Position numbers and translations under genes: made by a program. Source: an uncultured Bacilli bacterium (GTDB lineage Bacteria; Bacillota_I; Bacilli_A; RF39; UBA660). Taken from it: 64,000 nucleotides of DNA. The notes under the pieces are model-generated. The model was not told the origin of the DNA. It searched no databases and worked only from the letters and a program-made list of their open reading frames with translations. The stretch spans positions 184,969 through 248,968 of the forward strand of contig CAKOJJ010000001.1 in assembly GCA_934089275.1 (NCBI GenBank), given 5' to 3'. Shown one piece after another: positions 51,441-60,509 of the stretch. The stretch's first letter is position 1, and each line of letters starts with the position of its first letter.

Positions 51441-52128
51441 CTTCTATATAACTTCCCTTCTTTTTGTCGGATACTACTACACCATTGTGAATAGCTACAA
51501 CTCTTTTTTTCATTCTATTAACAATCTCTTTATCATGTGTTGCCATAATAATAGTCGAACCCAATTCTTTATTTATGTTATTAATAACATCCATTATTTC
51601 TTTACTCATCTTAGGATCCAAATCCCCAGTTGGTTCATCGCATATAATAAGTTTTGGCTCGTTTACAATTGCTCTAGCAATACATACTCTTTGTTGTTCA
51701 CCACCAGATAATTGATTTGGATAACTTCTAAGTTTGTTTTTAAGTCCTACTCTTTCAATCGCTTTTAGAACTTTTTCCTTAATTTCATTCTTATCAACAC
51801 CATAACTTTCTAATGGATAAGCAATATTTTCATAAACAGTTAACTTAGGTAACAATTTAAAATCTTGGAATACAACTCCTATTTTTCTTCTTAACTTATA
51901 AACATTGCTGTTTCGCAAACTCGAAACATTAACGCCACCAACAAAAACACTTCCTTTATTTGGCTTTTCTTCTCTATATAAAAGTTTTGTAAGTGTTGAT
52001 TTACCAGAACCAGATTCCCCAATAATGAAAACAAATTCACCAGCACTTATTGTCAAATTCACATCTGCCAATGCTGTTACTCCATTTTTATATACTTTAT
52101 AAACATTTTTTAGTTCTATGAATTCCAT
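51427..52128 (-). CDS. ftsE: Cell-division ATP-binding protein FtsE
   Basis: About 233 aa with Walker A GESGSGKSTLTKLL, Q-loop, the ABC signature LSGGEQQRV and Walker B LIICDEPTGDLDP. The sequence FIELKNVYKVYKNGVTALADVN at the start is typical of FtsE. The frame extends to 52143, but the ATG at 52128 has GGTGAT upstream. It overlaps ftsX by 14 bp. Confidence 0.95.
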   Translation of the reverse strand: MEFIELKNVYKVYKNGVTALADVNLTISAGEFVFIIGESGSGKSTLTKLLYREEKPNKGSVFVGGVNVSSLRNSNVYKLRRKIGVVFQDFKLLPKLTVYENIAYPLESYGVDKNEIKEKVLKAIERVGLKNKLRSYPNQLSGGEQQRVCIARAIVNEPKLIICDEPTGDLDPKMSKEIMDVINNINKELGSTIIMATHDKEIVNRMKKRVVAIHNGVVVSDKKKGSYIEDETV

Positions 52129-52202
52129 ACCATCACCATACAATTATTATATCATAAGAAAAAGATAATTAATAATAATTTACATCTATCAACTGTAAAG
52201 CA

Positions 52203-52613
52203 TTAATTATTTCTTTTAGTATTTATAATTTCCTCAAAACGTTCTAAACTCATCGGATTTCTATTAGCAATTTCAATACAACTATTAATGAAAACAACGT
52301 CATCATACTTTATTAAACACCTATAATGTTCAAAAGTCATTTTATAACTTATAATCATACCACGACATATAAGTTTAAAAAATTTTATAATTAGCCTTAT
52401 TTCTTTTAAAGAAACTTCATGATTTATTTCATGATTAATATAGTCAACTATTTTTCTTAAACCAATTGATCCATAATCATGATTTAAATTATAAAGAACA
52501 CTTCCAAAGCGAATATAAAAGCTTATTTCATGCTGATTTTCAATCTCTTTTATTGAATAATTGAATATTTCATTATCAACAAATAAGTTATGTATATAAT
52601 TTTCATAGTTCAT
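52203..52613 (-). CDS. Uncharacterised 136-aa protein
   Basis: The soluble product starts MNYENYIHNLFVDNEIF and is mainly helical, with LKEIRLIIKFFKLICRGMI and a C-terminal RNPMSLERFEEII segment. The ATG at 52613 has a perfect AGGAGG upstream; the longer frame to 52691 runs into the stop region of the next gene. Family unknown. Confidence 0.6.
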   Translation of the reverse strand: MNYENYIHNLFVDNEIFNYSIKEIENQHEISFYIRFGSVLYNLNHDYGSIGLRKIVDYINHEINHEVSLKEIRLIIKFFKLICRGMIISYKMTFEHYRCLIKYDDVVFINSCIEIANRNPMSLERFEEIINTKRNN

Positions 52614-52694
52614 ATTCTTTCCTCCTACTAATATCTTTACCGATAAATTAGCAATTTTCTTGTAAAATAAAAAAATATGCAAAATTTGCATATT

Positions 52695-53687
52695 TTAAAG
52701 AACAGAAATTGAACTTATATAATAATTATTATTGATAAGTTTAAATGTAAATTTATTTTTTGATAAACTGCTTTCAGAAGTTTTTAATGATTCCCCACTG
52801 CTATAATCTTTTAAAGCCACATCTTGATTATTAATATTATAAAGCTTATTATCCTTCACTAAAGCTGTTATACATTCAACAACAAGTTCATCATTTTCTT
52901 CTTTAATATCTGTTATTTCAGTTAAAATGTTTTCTTTTACGATTTCTCCATTAGCAATCGCCATATATGTTGCATTAGATAAAGAATAAGCAAAAGCTAC
53001 TCCTCCTATTTGGAAAGAACTTGCTGAATATCCTTCCTCACTTCCAAATATACTTAGGTATGAACTCTTTAAATCTTCTTCTTTAACAGAATAAATTATT
53101 CCATCTTTAGCTATCGACTCACTCGATAAATTATTATAAGCCATTGCAAGTTTATCCTTGATATCAATCTTACTAACATCAAAATTTCCTTTTAGCAAAG
53201 CTACATTATCAAATTTTATATTGTCTAATATATTTCCATATTTGTTCATATACCATTTTAAATCTTTTACCAAAGCCGTTGTCGTTGTTGTAGATGTTGT
53301 AGGAATTTTTATATCTTTTACAACATCTAAATTACCAGTAACATATAATTTATAAATCAAGAAAATAGAACCAGCCATAAGTAATAAAATGTAAATATAT
53401 AATCTAACTATTTTAAAGCTTTTGCGACGAGACATTTTTTTCTCATCTTCTTTAATACTTTCTTTAATATCACTTATGATTTCACTTGAAATAGTTTCTT
53501 TTAAATTTTCTTTATATTCATCATTGATACGTTCATTTACATCATTTAACACTGTTTCACAAAGATTAGAACGAACTTCATCATTTATTTCTTCAAGAAC
53601 ACCTTTTCTAATACTCTCTTTTTCTTTTTTTGTTAAATAAGATTTTTGCTTGTTTTGTTTATTGTTTACGTCTTTTTTACTATCCAT
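52695..53687 (-). CDS. Single-pass membrane protein with exported C-terminal domain, uncharacterised
   Basis: The 330-aa product has a charged helical N-terminal part (about 1-88, for example KKEKESIRKGVLEEINDEVR), one membrane helix (VRLYIYILLLMAGSIFLIY) and a C-terminal domain outside the cell that opens with a threonine run. Two strands near the end (FTFKLINNNYYISSISVL) suggest a small beta domain. No family recognised. Confidence 0.6.
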   Translation of the reverse strand: MDSKKDVNNKQNKQKSYLTKKEKESIRKGVLEEINDEVRSNLCETVLNDVNERINDEYKENLKETISSEIISDIKESIKEDEKKMSRRKSFKIVRLYIYILLLMAGSIFLIYKLYVTGNLDVVKDIKIPTTSTTTTTALVKDLKWYMNKYGNILDNIKFDNVALLKGNFDVSKIDIKDKLAMAYNNLSSESIAKDGIIYSVKEEDLKSSYLSIFGSEEGYSASSFQIGGVAFAYSLSNATYMAIANGEIVKENILTEITDIKEENDELVVECITALVKDNKLYNINNQDVALKDYSSGESLKTSESSLSKNKFTFKLINNNYYISSISVL

Positions 53688-53732
53688 TTACAACACCTCA
53701 TAGTTTAATTATAAATTAATTCGACATTAAAA

Positions 53733-55199
53733 TCAATTATTTATGTGATGGTGTACAGTTGGAGATGACACATTTAAAGTGTCAAACGTGTAACCATTAT
53801 TTAACCCATAAACAATAATATCTTCAATTACATCAATTGTATTCCTTTTAATGTCATGCATTAAAACAACTGCCTCATTTTTTTTGCTTATTCCTGTTAT
53901 AACATTTTTATATATTTGTTTAGAATTTGCTCCAGCAGCATCACAAGAGTCAACATTCCAGTCAAAGTAAACATAACCTCTTTTTGTCATTTCATTTGCA
54001 ATGGCTGATACAACACCTTTTGAATGTCCTCTACTAACTGTATTAGAGCTTCCACCAGGGAATCTAAATAAATTAGTTTTCGAACCTGTATATTGTTCTA
54101 CGATACTATTCATGTCATTAAAATCTTTTATATAAGTTTCAACTGAATCGTATATACTCCATTTATGAGTTAGTGTATGAACAGCAATACTATGCCCTTC
54201 TTCATATTCTTTTTGTATTAATGGTACATAAGCTTTAAATTGGTCAGTAACAAAGAAAGTTGCTTTAACATTATATTTTTTTAGTATATCTAAAAGTTCT
54301 TCAGTATATCTTCCAGGTCCATCATCAAAAGTCAAATAAACAACCTTATCTCTATTTGAAGATATTGGATCATTTATTATTCCATCATACACAATAACTG
54401 AACGGGTTTTTACAGTTGTTTTTGTACCACTTGTAACAGTATACTTAACTTCATAAGTACCAACCTTTGTTGTGTCAACAGTTCCTTCAATTTTAACTTC
54501 GTCATTTATTTTATTCTCACAAGCATCAAAAGCAACCGCACCTTCCTCAGTATATGATTCATTTTGTTTAACATATACAATATTTCTTCCATTTAAAGAT
54601 ATTTTAGGACTTGGTTCTTCAGTTTCAACTATCGGGATTTCTTTTGTTGTTTCATTGCCAGAGGAATCAACAACGCTTAAGATAACTTTATTGCCATCGA
54701 TTTTTTCCTTAACTTTATTTGTTATTACTCCATCATAATTATCTTCTGCAGAAAACTCTATATTCAATTTTCCATTTTTTTGACAAGAAAACAACTCAAC
54801 TTCTTGCATATCTGTTTTTATAACTGGTGGAATATTATCAATCACATTTACTACTCTTTTTGCTGTATATGTTGTATTGTTATATTCAATTTCATATGTA
54901 TAAGAATATTGACCTAAATAGTTTGTATCAACATCATTTTTAATATTTACTTTTAATTCCTTAGTATCTATTTTTTTATCATTTTCTAAAAACTCAAAAC
55001 CCGCATCAGTATAATCTCCTTTTATCGATACGTCAACACTAGAATTTCCATTTAGAATTAAGGAATATACCTTTTTAGGTTCATATATTGATTTAGACAA
55101 AAACATACTTACAACAAATATAAATAAAGCTAAAATCATTCGAGTAATTTCAACATAAACATTATTAATTTTAATAAATTTCCTTTTAACTCTACTCAT
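53733..55199 (-). CDS. Polysaccharide deacetylase (NodB domain) with Ig-like repeats
   Basis: The 488-aa membrane-anchored protein has an N-terminal helix (MILALFIFVVSMFLSK), two Ig-like DUF5011-type repeats (about residues 45-130 and 200-270), and a C-terminal NodB domain: VYLTFDDGPGRYTEELL, the zinc HTLTH motif, FRFPGGSSN, FDWNVDSCDA and VVLMHDIKR. It probably deacetylates peptidoglycan N-acetylglucosamine and so lowers lysozyme sensitivity. All catalytic motifs are present. Confidence 0.9.
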   Translation of the reverse strand: MSRVKRKFIKINNVYVEITRMILALFIFVVSMFLSKSIYEPKKVYSLILNGNSSVDVSIKGDYTDAGFEFLENDKKIDTKELKVNIKNDVDTNYLGQYSYTYEIEYNNTTYTAKRVVNVIDNIPPVIKTDMQEVELFSCQKNGKLNIEFSAEDNYDGVITNKVKEKIDGNKVILSVVDSSGNETTKEIPIVETEEPSPKISLNGRNIVYVKQNESYTEEGAVAFDACENKINDEVKIEGTVDTTKVGTYEVKYTVTSGTKTTVKTRSVIVYDGIINDPISSNRDKVVYLTFDDGPGRYTEELLDILKKYNVKATFFVTDQFKAYVPLIQKEYEEGHSIAVHTLTHKWSIYDSVETYIKDFNDMNSIVEQYTGSKTNLFRFPGGSSNTVSRGHSKGVVSAIANEMTKRGYVYFDWNVDSCDAAGANSKQIYKNVITGISKKNEAVVLMHDIKRNTIDVIEDIIVYGLNNGYTFDTLNVSSPTVHHHINN

Positions 55200-55272
55200 A
55201 CTTACACCTCTATATTCTTATTATACCATTTATATCAAAAACTATATATTTTTAATTTAATAAATATTTTAC

Positions 55273-55302
55273 TTGACACCAATATATAATTTATAGTATT
55301 AT
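55273..55302 (+). promoter_or_regulatory. Promoter of tRNA-Glu
   Basis: A perfect TTGACA (55273-55278) and TATTAT (55297-55302) are 18 bp apart, ten bases before the tRNA. Confidence 0.75.
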
Positions 55303-55312
55303 CTATTTGCAC

Positions 55313-55389
55313 GGCCCGTTGGTGAAGTGGTTTAACACACATGCCTTTCACGCATGCATTCATGGGTTCAAATCCCGTACGGGTCACCA
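55313..55389 (+). tRNA. tRNA-Glu (UUC)
   Basis: The acceptor stem GGCCCGT pairs with ACGGGTC, the anticodon stem CATGC/GCATG encloses CTTTCAC with anticodon TTC, and the T arm has GGGTTCAAATCCC. The CCA end is encoded. It has its own strong promoter and terminator and is a single-gene unit. Confidence 0.96.
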
Positions 55390-55399
55390 ATGTAAAATA

Positions 55400-55427
55400 A
55401 AAACGACTTTTAAAAGTCGTTTTTTTT
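55400..55427. terminator. Bidirectional terminator after tRNA-Glu
   Basis: AACGACTTT and AAAGTCGTT pair around TA with As and eight Ts outside. It serves the tRNA and the convergent gene at 55426-55968. Confidence 0.75.
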
Positions 55428-55968
55428 ATTTATTATCTTTTTTACCAAAAGTATTTTTAAGACGTAATTTAATTTCATCACTCACAGAAATTGGTGTTAA
55501 TTCTTCTTCTCCTTCTGGAAGAACCAATTTAGCTTTTCCACGTTTAAATCTGTAAACATCTTTAAGCGATTGATATCTAAGAGTAAGAGTTTTATATCTA
55601 ATTAATAATTCTGGATGTTCATTTTTTTCTTGTGCAGACATCTTCTTTAATTTAGCAGCAATTTGATTTTTTTCATTAATAATACAAATTCTTAAAGCAT
55701 TCATTTCTTCACAGTCTAAATCCTTTATTTCATCATAATCAACTATGTCATCAATACTTTTTAAATAATCAATTGATTCCGGATTTCTAAATGCAATAAA
55801 ATCATTTAGATTATCCCCACTAACAATAAAAACTCCACTTTCGTCACTAGCCTCTCTAAACAAAGATTCAAAGCTAGCATTTTCAAGTAATTCTTGTTTC
55901 TTAGTATCTAAAAGATAGGAAAAATCTCTTATTTGTAAATAAACTACACCATCTCTAACTATTTTCAA
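55426..55968 (-). CDS. Uncharacterised 180-aa protein
   Basis: The soluble, acidic product starts MKIVRDGVVYLQIRDFSYLL and has a helical middle (INEKNQIAAKLKKMSAQEK) and a C-terminal KLVLPEGEEELTPISVSDE segment. No family is recognised. It is the last gene downstream of the mraZ-pbp cluster, 77 bp from the preceding gene. Confidence 0.6.
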   Translation of the reverse strand: MKIVRDGVVYLQIRDFSYLLDTKKQELLENASFESLFREASDESGVFIVSGDNLNDFIAFRNPESIDYLKSIDDIVDYDEIKDLDCEEMNALRICIINEKNQIAAKLKKMSAQEKNEHPELLIRYKTLTLRYQSLKDVYRFKRGKAKLVLPEGEEELTPISVSDEIKLRLKNTFGKKDNK

Positions 55969-56045
55969 ATTTATCAGCTCCTTGAGAAACTATAATATCA
56001 TAAACAAAGAAGATAGTCAAGGATCGCCCTAGAATATGCTCGTTT

Positions 56046-56564
56046 TTATTTTGTTAATTTTTTCATTTCAATCTTTTTTTCATATATAGTTTCTAAACTA
56101 CTGTTTTTATCCTTCTTTACTTTAACTATAAAATATAAGTTGTTTTCAAAATTTTTCTTTACTGTTTTACTAAATTTTTCACTTTTATTATTACTTTCAA
56201 TATAATTAAAAGCGCTGTAAAATTCTAGCGTTTTAGTTAAAGATTCAGCTGAATCAAAATCTTCACTTTGAGTTAGAAACTCCATATATTCATTATCAGT
56301 TTTAACATAATATCCAGCAGTTATTCCGTATATTTTGTAATCCTCTTTATTATATGCTGCTGGTGTTGAATAGAACATATGCATATCATTATTGATAAAC
56401 GCATGAATAGTTGAAATACTCACATCATCATTATTAACAGAAGATATATAAATCTTACTAGATGTACTTAATTTATAAATAACTAAAACACTTACAGCAA
56501 GTAAAACTATTAAAGTTATAATTATAGGTTTAGGACTATTAAAAAAACTTTTTATCTTATTCAT
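56046..56564 (-). CDS. Membrane-anchored protein downstream of the PBP gene
   Basis: The 172-aa product has one N-terminal helix (PIIITLIVLLAVSVLVIYKL) and an extracytoplasmic domain that includes AGYYVKTDNEYMEFLTQSE and FSKTVKKNFENNLYFIVKVK. No family is recognised; the layout is like small cell-division or wall-associated proteins. Its start overlaps the PBP gene by eight bases, which suggests coupled expression. Confidence 0.6.
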   Translation of the reverse strand: MNKIKSFFNSPKPIIITLIVLLAVSVLVIYKLSTSSKIYISSVNNDDVSISTIHAFINNDMHMFYSTPAAYNKEDYKIYGITAGYYVKTDNEYMEFLTQSEDFDSAESLTKTLEFYSAFNYIESNNKSEKFSKTVKKNFENNLYFIVKVKKDKNSSLETIYEKKIEMKKLTK

Positions 56565-58737
56565 TTGTTTCTTCTTCTTTCTTTTTATAATATGTATTAG
56601 GATTTATATTTTGAAAATTAACCTCAAGTGTAGAATTTTCAATATCCAATACAGTTCCAGCCGGAATATTATACGTTTCTACATATCCATAATTATTAAA
56701 AGTATATTTAAGACCAATTAAATTACAGAAATTGATAACTTCACTTTCACTCCAACCAGTTATATCAGGCATTGTTATATTTTTACTATTTGTAAGTAGG
56801 AAAACCTTTGAACTTTGGCTTGTTTTTACTCCTGCTTTTGGATATTGTTTTATTACACGAGTACCATCGCCAATGATTAAAGGATTTATTCCTTTACTTT
56901 GTAAAGACGAAGTTGCTGCAGTCGTTGTTTTATTAACATATAAATCTATATCAACAATTTTACTAGCATCCTTATCACTTACTCTAGTATCAAGATTTTT
57001 ATATTTAGCAACACTTTCAACCATTTTCTTAACTATTGCACCCATATTTTTGCTAGTTCCATGAAAATCTTTTACAGCTACGTATAAAATGTACTCTGGA
57101 TCATCTTTAGGAAATATTCCAGCAAATGATCTGATTACATTATAGGTACCAGTAATATAATGACCTGCTCCATTTGTGTAATTTGCTGTACCAGTTTTAC
57201 CGATAAGTCTAACTGAATCTGTATGATAAACACGCCCTGTTGCCGCAGTATCTGATCCATTGACTGTTAAATCCATAAGTTCTTTAACCTTATTAACTGT
57301 TGATGTTGAATATACTTTATTAAGCTCTTTCTTACCACCTTGGTAAACAACTTCATTTTTATTTGGATCAACAATTTTTTCAATTATATATGGTTTCATA
57401 ACAGTACCATCATTTGTTAAAGTCGAAAGAGCTTGAATCATTTGAATCGGAGTTACTGTCATACCTTGTCCATAAGATGCCGAAGCAACCTCTGTTTCAT
57501 ATTCAAAATCAATGTCTCCTTTATATTCGTTAGCAAGTTCAATGCCCGTTTTTTCTCCAAAGCCTAAATTAGTATAATATTTAGTTAAACCTTGTTTTGT
57601 TAATCTTTTCGCTAAATTAACAGCCGCAACATTGGAAGAATACGTAAATCCAACATCATAGGTAATATTACCCCAACCTACTTTATTCCAGTCTTTTATC
57701 TTATAATCTGCTACTTCAACTGTACCTGATTTATATAACTCATCACCTTTATACAAGCCTTCCTCAATAGCCGAAGCAAATGAAAATATCTTCATTGTAC
57801 TACCAGGTTCATAAGTATATGAAATAAGTGGATCATTATAATTTTGTAAATCAAGCTTATTCGGATTAAAGCTTGGAGATGTAGAAGAACCAATTATTGC
57901 TCCAGTTTTAGCATCAGCTACTGTTATAGTAACCCATGAAGGATTATATTCATTAAATTCTGATACAGCATTATCAAGAAATATTTGGACTTGTTTATCC
58001 AAAGTAAGATAAACGTCATATCCATCTTCAGCAGGCGTGTTTTGACTTACTTTATCAGCCATTTGATATCCATAAGCATCATGTTGATATGTTATACTTC
58101 CATCTTTTCCTTTTAAATATCTATCACAAAACATTTCAATTCCAAGTTCACCAGTCATTTCACCAGTTTCTTCATTCTTTTTTGCATAACCAATTAAATA
58201 TGAAGCAAAATTTCCGTTTTGATAATATCTTTTAGATGATTTAACAAAATCTATTCCCGGAAGATCAAGTTCTTCTATTTTTTGTTTATCAAGTTCACTT
58301 AAATTCTTACCGCCAGAACCAAATTCAACTTGATATTTTCCTTCAACACTTAATCTTTTCAAAATATACTCATAAGTCATTGTTTTATTTATTGGTTCTA
58401 AAACTTCAGCAAGTTTTCTTGCAGTCATTTCTTTATCAACAACATGTTTAGGATATCTTTCATCAGTAGTTCTACTTGAAGAAAGATAAGCAATTAAAGT
58501 ATATGAATTAACATTTTGAGCTAAAAGATTATTCGCATTATCATAAATATTGCCACGAGTTGCATAAAGAGTCTTTGTTGTTGTACTTCTTGCTTCGGCA
58601 ATTTCCTTTAAATTAGACCCTTCAACAGAATCATTTGTTGCTACATATGCCAGTTTAACAAAAAAAAGCACAAATAAAAGAACAATACAAATTATAAAAA
58701 CAAAATTGATTTTAATTGTATTGTTCGTATATTTCAT
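56557..58737 (-). CDS. Class B penicillin-binding protein (FtsI/PBP2B type) with PASTA domains
   Basis: The 726-aa transpeptidase has an N-terminal membrane helix, a dimerisation domain, and the active-site motifs STMK (in YEPGSTMKIFSF), SSN (in TYSSNVAAVN) and KTG (in IGKTGTANY). The C-terminal about 140 residues contain PASTA-like units (MPDITGWSESEVINFCNLIG). It performs septal peptidoglycan cross-linking. It lies 16 bp after ftsL, in the usual dcw order. Confidence 0.94.
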   Translation of the reverse strand: MKYTNNTIKINFVFIICIVLLFVLFFVKLAYVATNDSVEGSNLKEIAEARSTTTKTLYATRGNIYDNANNLLAQNVNSYTLIAYLSSSRTTDERYPKHVVDKEMTARKLAEVLEPINKTMTYEYILKRLSVEGKYQVEFGSGGKNLSELDKQKIEELDLPGIDFVKSSKRYYQNGNFASYLIGYAKKNEETGEMTGELGIEMFCDRYLKGKDGSITYQHDAYGYQMADKVSQNTPAEDGYDVYLTLDKQVQIFLDNAVSEFNEYNPSWVTITVADAKTGAIIGSSTSPSFNPNKLDLQNYNDPLISYTYEPGSTMKIFSFASAIEEGLYKGDELYKSGTVEVADYKIKDWNKVGWGNITYDVGFTYSSNVAAVNLAKRLTKQGLTKYYTNLGFGEKTGIELANEYKGDIDFEYETEVASASYGQGMTVTPIQMIQALSTLTNDGTVMKPYIIEKIVDPNKNEVVYQGGKKELNKVYSTSTVNKVKELMDLTVNGSDTAATGRVYHTDSVRLIGKTGTANYTNGAGHYITGTYNVIRSFAGIFPKDDPEYILYVAVKDFHGTSKNMGAIVKKMVESVAKYKNLDTRVSDKDASKIVDIDLYVNKTTTAATSSLQSKGINPLIIGDGTRVIKQYPKAGVKTSQSSKVFLLTNSKNITMPDITGWSESEVINFCNLIGLKYTFNNYGYVETYNIPAGTVLDIENSTLEVNFQNINPNTYYKKKEEETNE

Positions 58738-58753
58738 GCTTTAACCTCACTTA

Positions 58754-59050
58754 TTATTTAATAACTATTATATTATCATTATTATAGCTTAAACCATTAC
58801 TCTTTGCAACATCTTGAATAGTGGATAGACTTGCAAGCTCGTCTACTTGCATTGATAAACTTGAATTAACGTTTTCTTGTTTTTCGATTTTTTTCTTCAT
58901 CTTTTCAACTTCAATATTTGAACTTGATAAAGATGCACTTGTATAAACAATCATAACAGGCGTCATAAGTGCAAGAATTGCTAAAACGGCAATAATTAGC
59001 TTTTCTCCCTTTTTAAATTTAATTCCTTTTTTTGAAGTTGATTTTTTCAT
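58754..59050 (-). CDS. ftsL: Cell-division protein FtsL
   Basis: The 98-aa protein has a basic N-terminus, one membrane helix (LIIAVLAILALMTPVMIVYT) and a coiled coil (EVEKMKKKIEKQENVNSSL), ending with LASLSTIQDVAKSNGLSY. This size, topology and position between rsmH and the PBP gene define FtsL even though the sequence is divergent. Confidence 0.85.
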   Translation of the reverse strand: MKKSTSKKGIKFKKGEKLIIAVLAILALMTPVMIVYTSASLSSSNIEVEKMKKKIEKQENVNSSLSMQVDELASLSTIQDVAKSNGLSYNNDNIIVIK

Positions 59051-59052
59051 AT

Positions 59053-59964
59053 CTATACCCTTTCTATTACTCTAAGTTTGGCACTTTTGCTTCGTGAGTT
59101 TTCTTTTATTTCATCATTTGATGCAATAATTGGTTTTTTATTTATTAATTTTATTTTTGGTTTATATTCATCAGGTATATCAGGGATACCTTTAACTATT
59201 TCAGGAACTTCGCTGGCATTTTTAAATATATGTTTAACTATTCTATCTTCCAAAGAATGGAATGTTATAACAGCAATTCTTCCTTCACAGTTTAATAAAT
59301 CTATAGCATCAGGTAGAACACTTTCTAAGACACCAAGTTCATTATTTACTTCAATTCTTATAGCTTGAAATATAACACGTTCAGGATGTCTTGTATTATA
59401 GTAACTAACTGGTACGCTTCTTTTTATAATATCTACAAGTTCTAGCGTTCTCTTTATTGGTCTTGAAGCTACAATATTTTTAGCAATGCTTTTTGAATAT
59501 TTCTCTTCAGCATATTTATAAAATATGTTAGTTAATTCTTCTTGACTATAATTATTTACTACATCATAAGCACTTTTCTTTGCTGTTTGGTCCATACGCA
59601 TATCAAGATCTGCATCTTTCATAAAAGAAAAACCACGAGATTCATTATCGATTTGAGGGGAAGAAAATCCTAAGTCAAATAAAATCCCATCCACATGAGT
59701 AATTCCTCTTTCCATAAGTTCACTTTTCAAATTAGAAAAGTTAGAATGAATTATCTCAAAATTATCTCCAATCTCTGATAAAACTTTTTTAGAATATTCA
59801 ATAGCTTCTTGGTCTTGATCAAAAGCATAAAGAAATCCTTTTTTTAATCTCTTTAAAATCTCTTTACTATGACCAGCATAACCTAATGTGCAATCGACAT
59901 ATATTCCATCTTCTTTTATATTTAGTAGATCAATACTTTCTTTAAGCAAAACACTATAATGCAT
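59053..59964 (-). CDS. rsmH: 16S rRNA m4C1402 methyltransferase RsmH (MraW)
   Basis: About 303 aa, starting MHYSVLLKESIDLLN and containing VDCTLGYAGHSKEIL, GILFDLGFSSPQID, RGFSFMKDADLDMRM and RIAVITFHSLEDRIVK, all characteristic. I chose ATG 59964 (AGGTGAT upstream) over the in-frame GTG at 59973. It overlaps mraZ by 11 bp. Confidence 0.96.
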   Translation of the reverse strand: MHYSVLLKESIDLLNIKEDGIYVDCTLGYAGHSKEILKRLKKGFLYAFDQDQEAIEYSKKVLSEIGDNFEIIHSNFSNLKSELMERGITHVDGILFDLGFSSPQIDNESRGFSFMKDADLDMRMDQTAKKSAYDVVNNYSQEELTNIFYKYAEEKYSKSIAKNIVASRPIKRTLELVDIIKRSVPVSYYNTRHPERVIFQAIRIEVNNELGVLESVLPDAIDLLNCEGRIAVITFHSLEDRIVKHIFKNASEVPEIVKGIPDIPDEYKPKIKLINKKPIIASNDEIKENSRSKSAKLRVIERV

Positions 59965-60397
59965 TGTAATCACCTGTAGTAAATAAATTTTCTGCTATAC
60001 TTGCAAATTTTTCATCATTTTCATTTAGGAAATTATTCCATGAATCATTATCCCAAATTTCTAGTCGATCGTTTGCGCCGATAATAACACATTCACGTGT
60101 AATACCGGCATATCCGATCAATGGGGAGGTAATGCTGATTCTTCCACTACGGTCGAACTCAGCTTCGATAGCGCCAGATAAGAAAAATCGAACAAAGTCA
60201 CGAGCATCTTTATGTGTAAATGGTAAAGTTTTTAATTTATCGACAATTTTTTGCCATTCGCTGGTCGAATAGACGAATAAGCATTTATCTAGTCCACGAG
60301 TAATAATGATTTTTTCTCCTAATTCGTTTCTAAACTTACTCGGAAGAACTAGTCGATTTTTATCATCAATATTGTGATGATATTCACCCATCAACAT
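59954..60397 (-). CDS. mraZ: Transcriptional regulator MraZ
   Basis: About 147 aa, starting MLMGEYHHNIDDKNRLVLPSK (motif GEYHHNIDDKNRL), with a second AbrB-like swapped-hairpin half (EAEFDRSGRISI). MraZ forms a ring and binds repeats upstream of its own operon to control division and wall genes. The ATG at 60397 follows GGGGGAAATTT. Three MraZ boxes lie directly upstream. Confidence 0.95.
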   Translation of the reverse strand: MLMGEYHHNIDDKNRLVLPSKFRNELGEKIIITRGLDKCLFVYSTSEWQKIVDKLKTLPFTHKDARDFVRFFLSGAIEAEFDRSGRISITSPLIGYAGITRECVIIGANDRLEIWDNDSWNNFLNENDEKFASIAENLFTTGDYNAL

Positions 60398-60400
60398 AAA

Positions 60401-60430
60401 TTTCCCCCACTTTCTTCCACTTTCTGCCAC
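60401..60430 (-). promoter_or_regulatory. MraZ operator: three boxes with a 10-bp period
   Basis: On the minus strand GTGGCAGAAA, GTGGAAGAAA and GTGGGGGAAA follow each other without gaps. This is the AAAGTGG-type repeat array bound by MraZ, and the last repeat also provides the Shine-Dalgarno. A fourth AAGTGGC lies within the promoter spacer at about 60457-60463. Confidence 0.85.
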
Positions 60431-60441
60431 TGTCTACATAT

Positions 60442-60470
60442 AATATACACTAAAATGCCACTTCAATCAA
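60442..60470 (-). promoter_or_regulatory. Sigma-A promoter of the mraZ operon
   Basis: On the minus strand TTGATT (60465-60470) and TATATT (60442-60447) are 17 bp apart; transcription would start near 60435, just before the MraZ boxes. Confidence 0.65.
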
Positions 60471-60509
60471 TGTGTTTTTAGCTATTTTACAAAAATATAC
60501 ATAAAAAAA

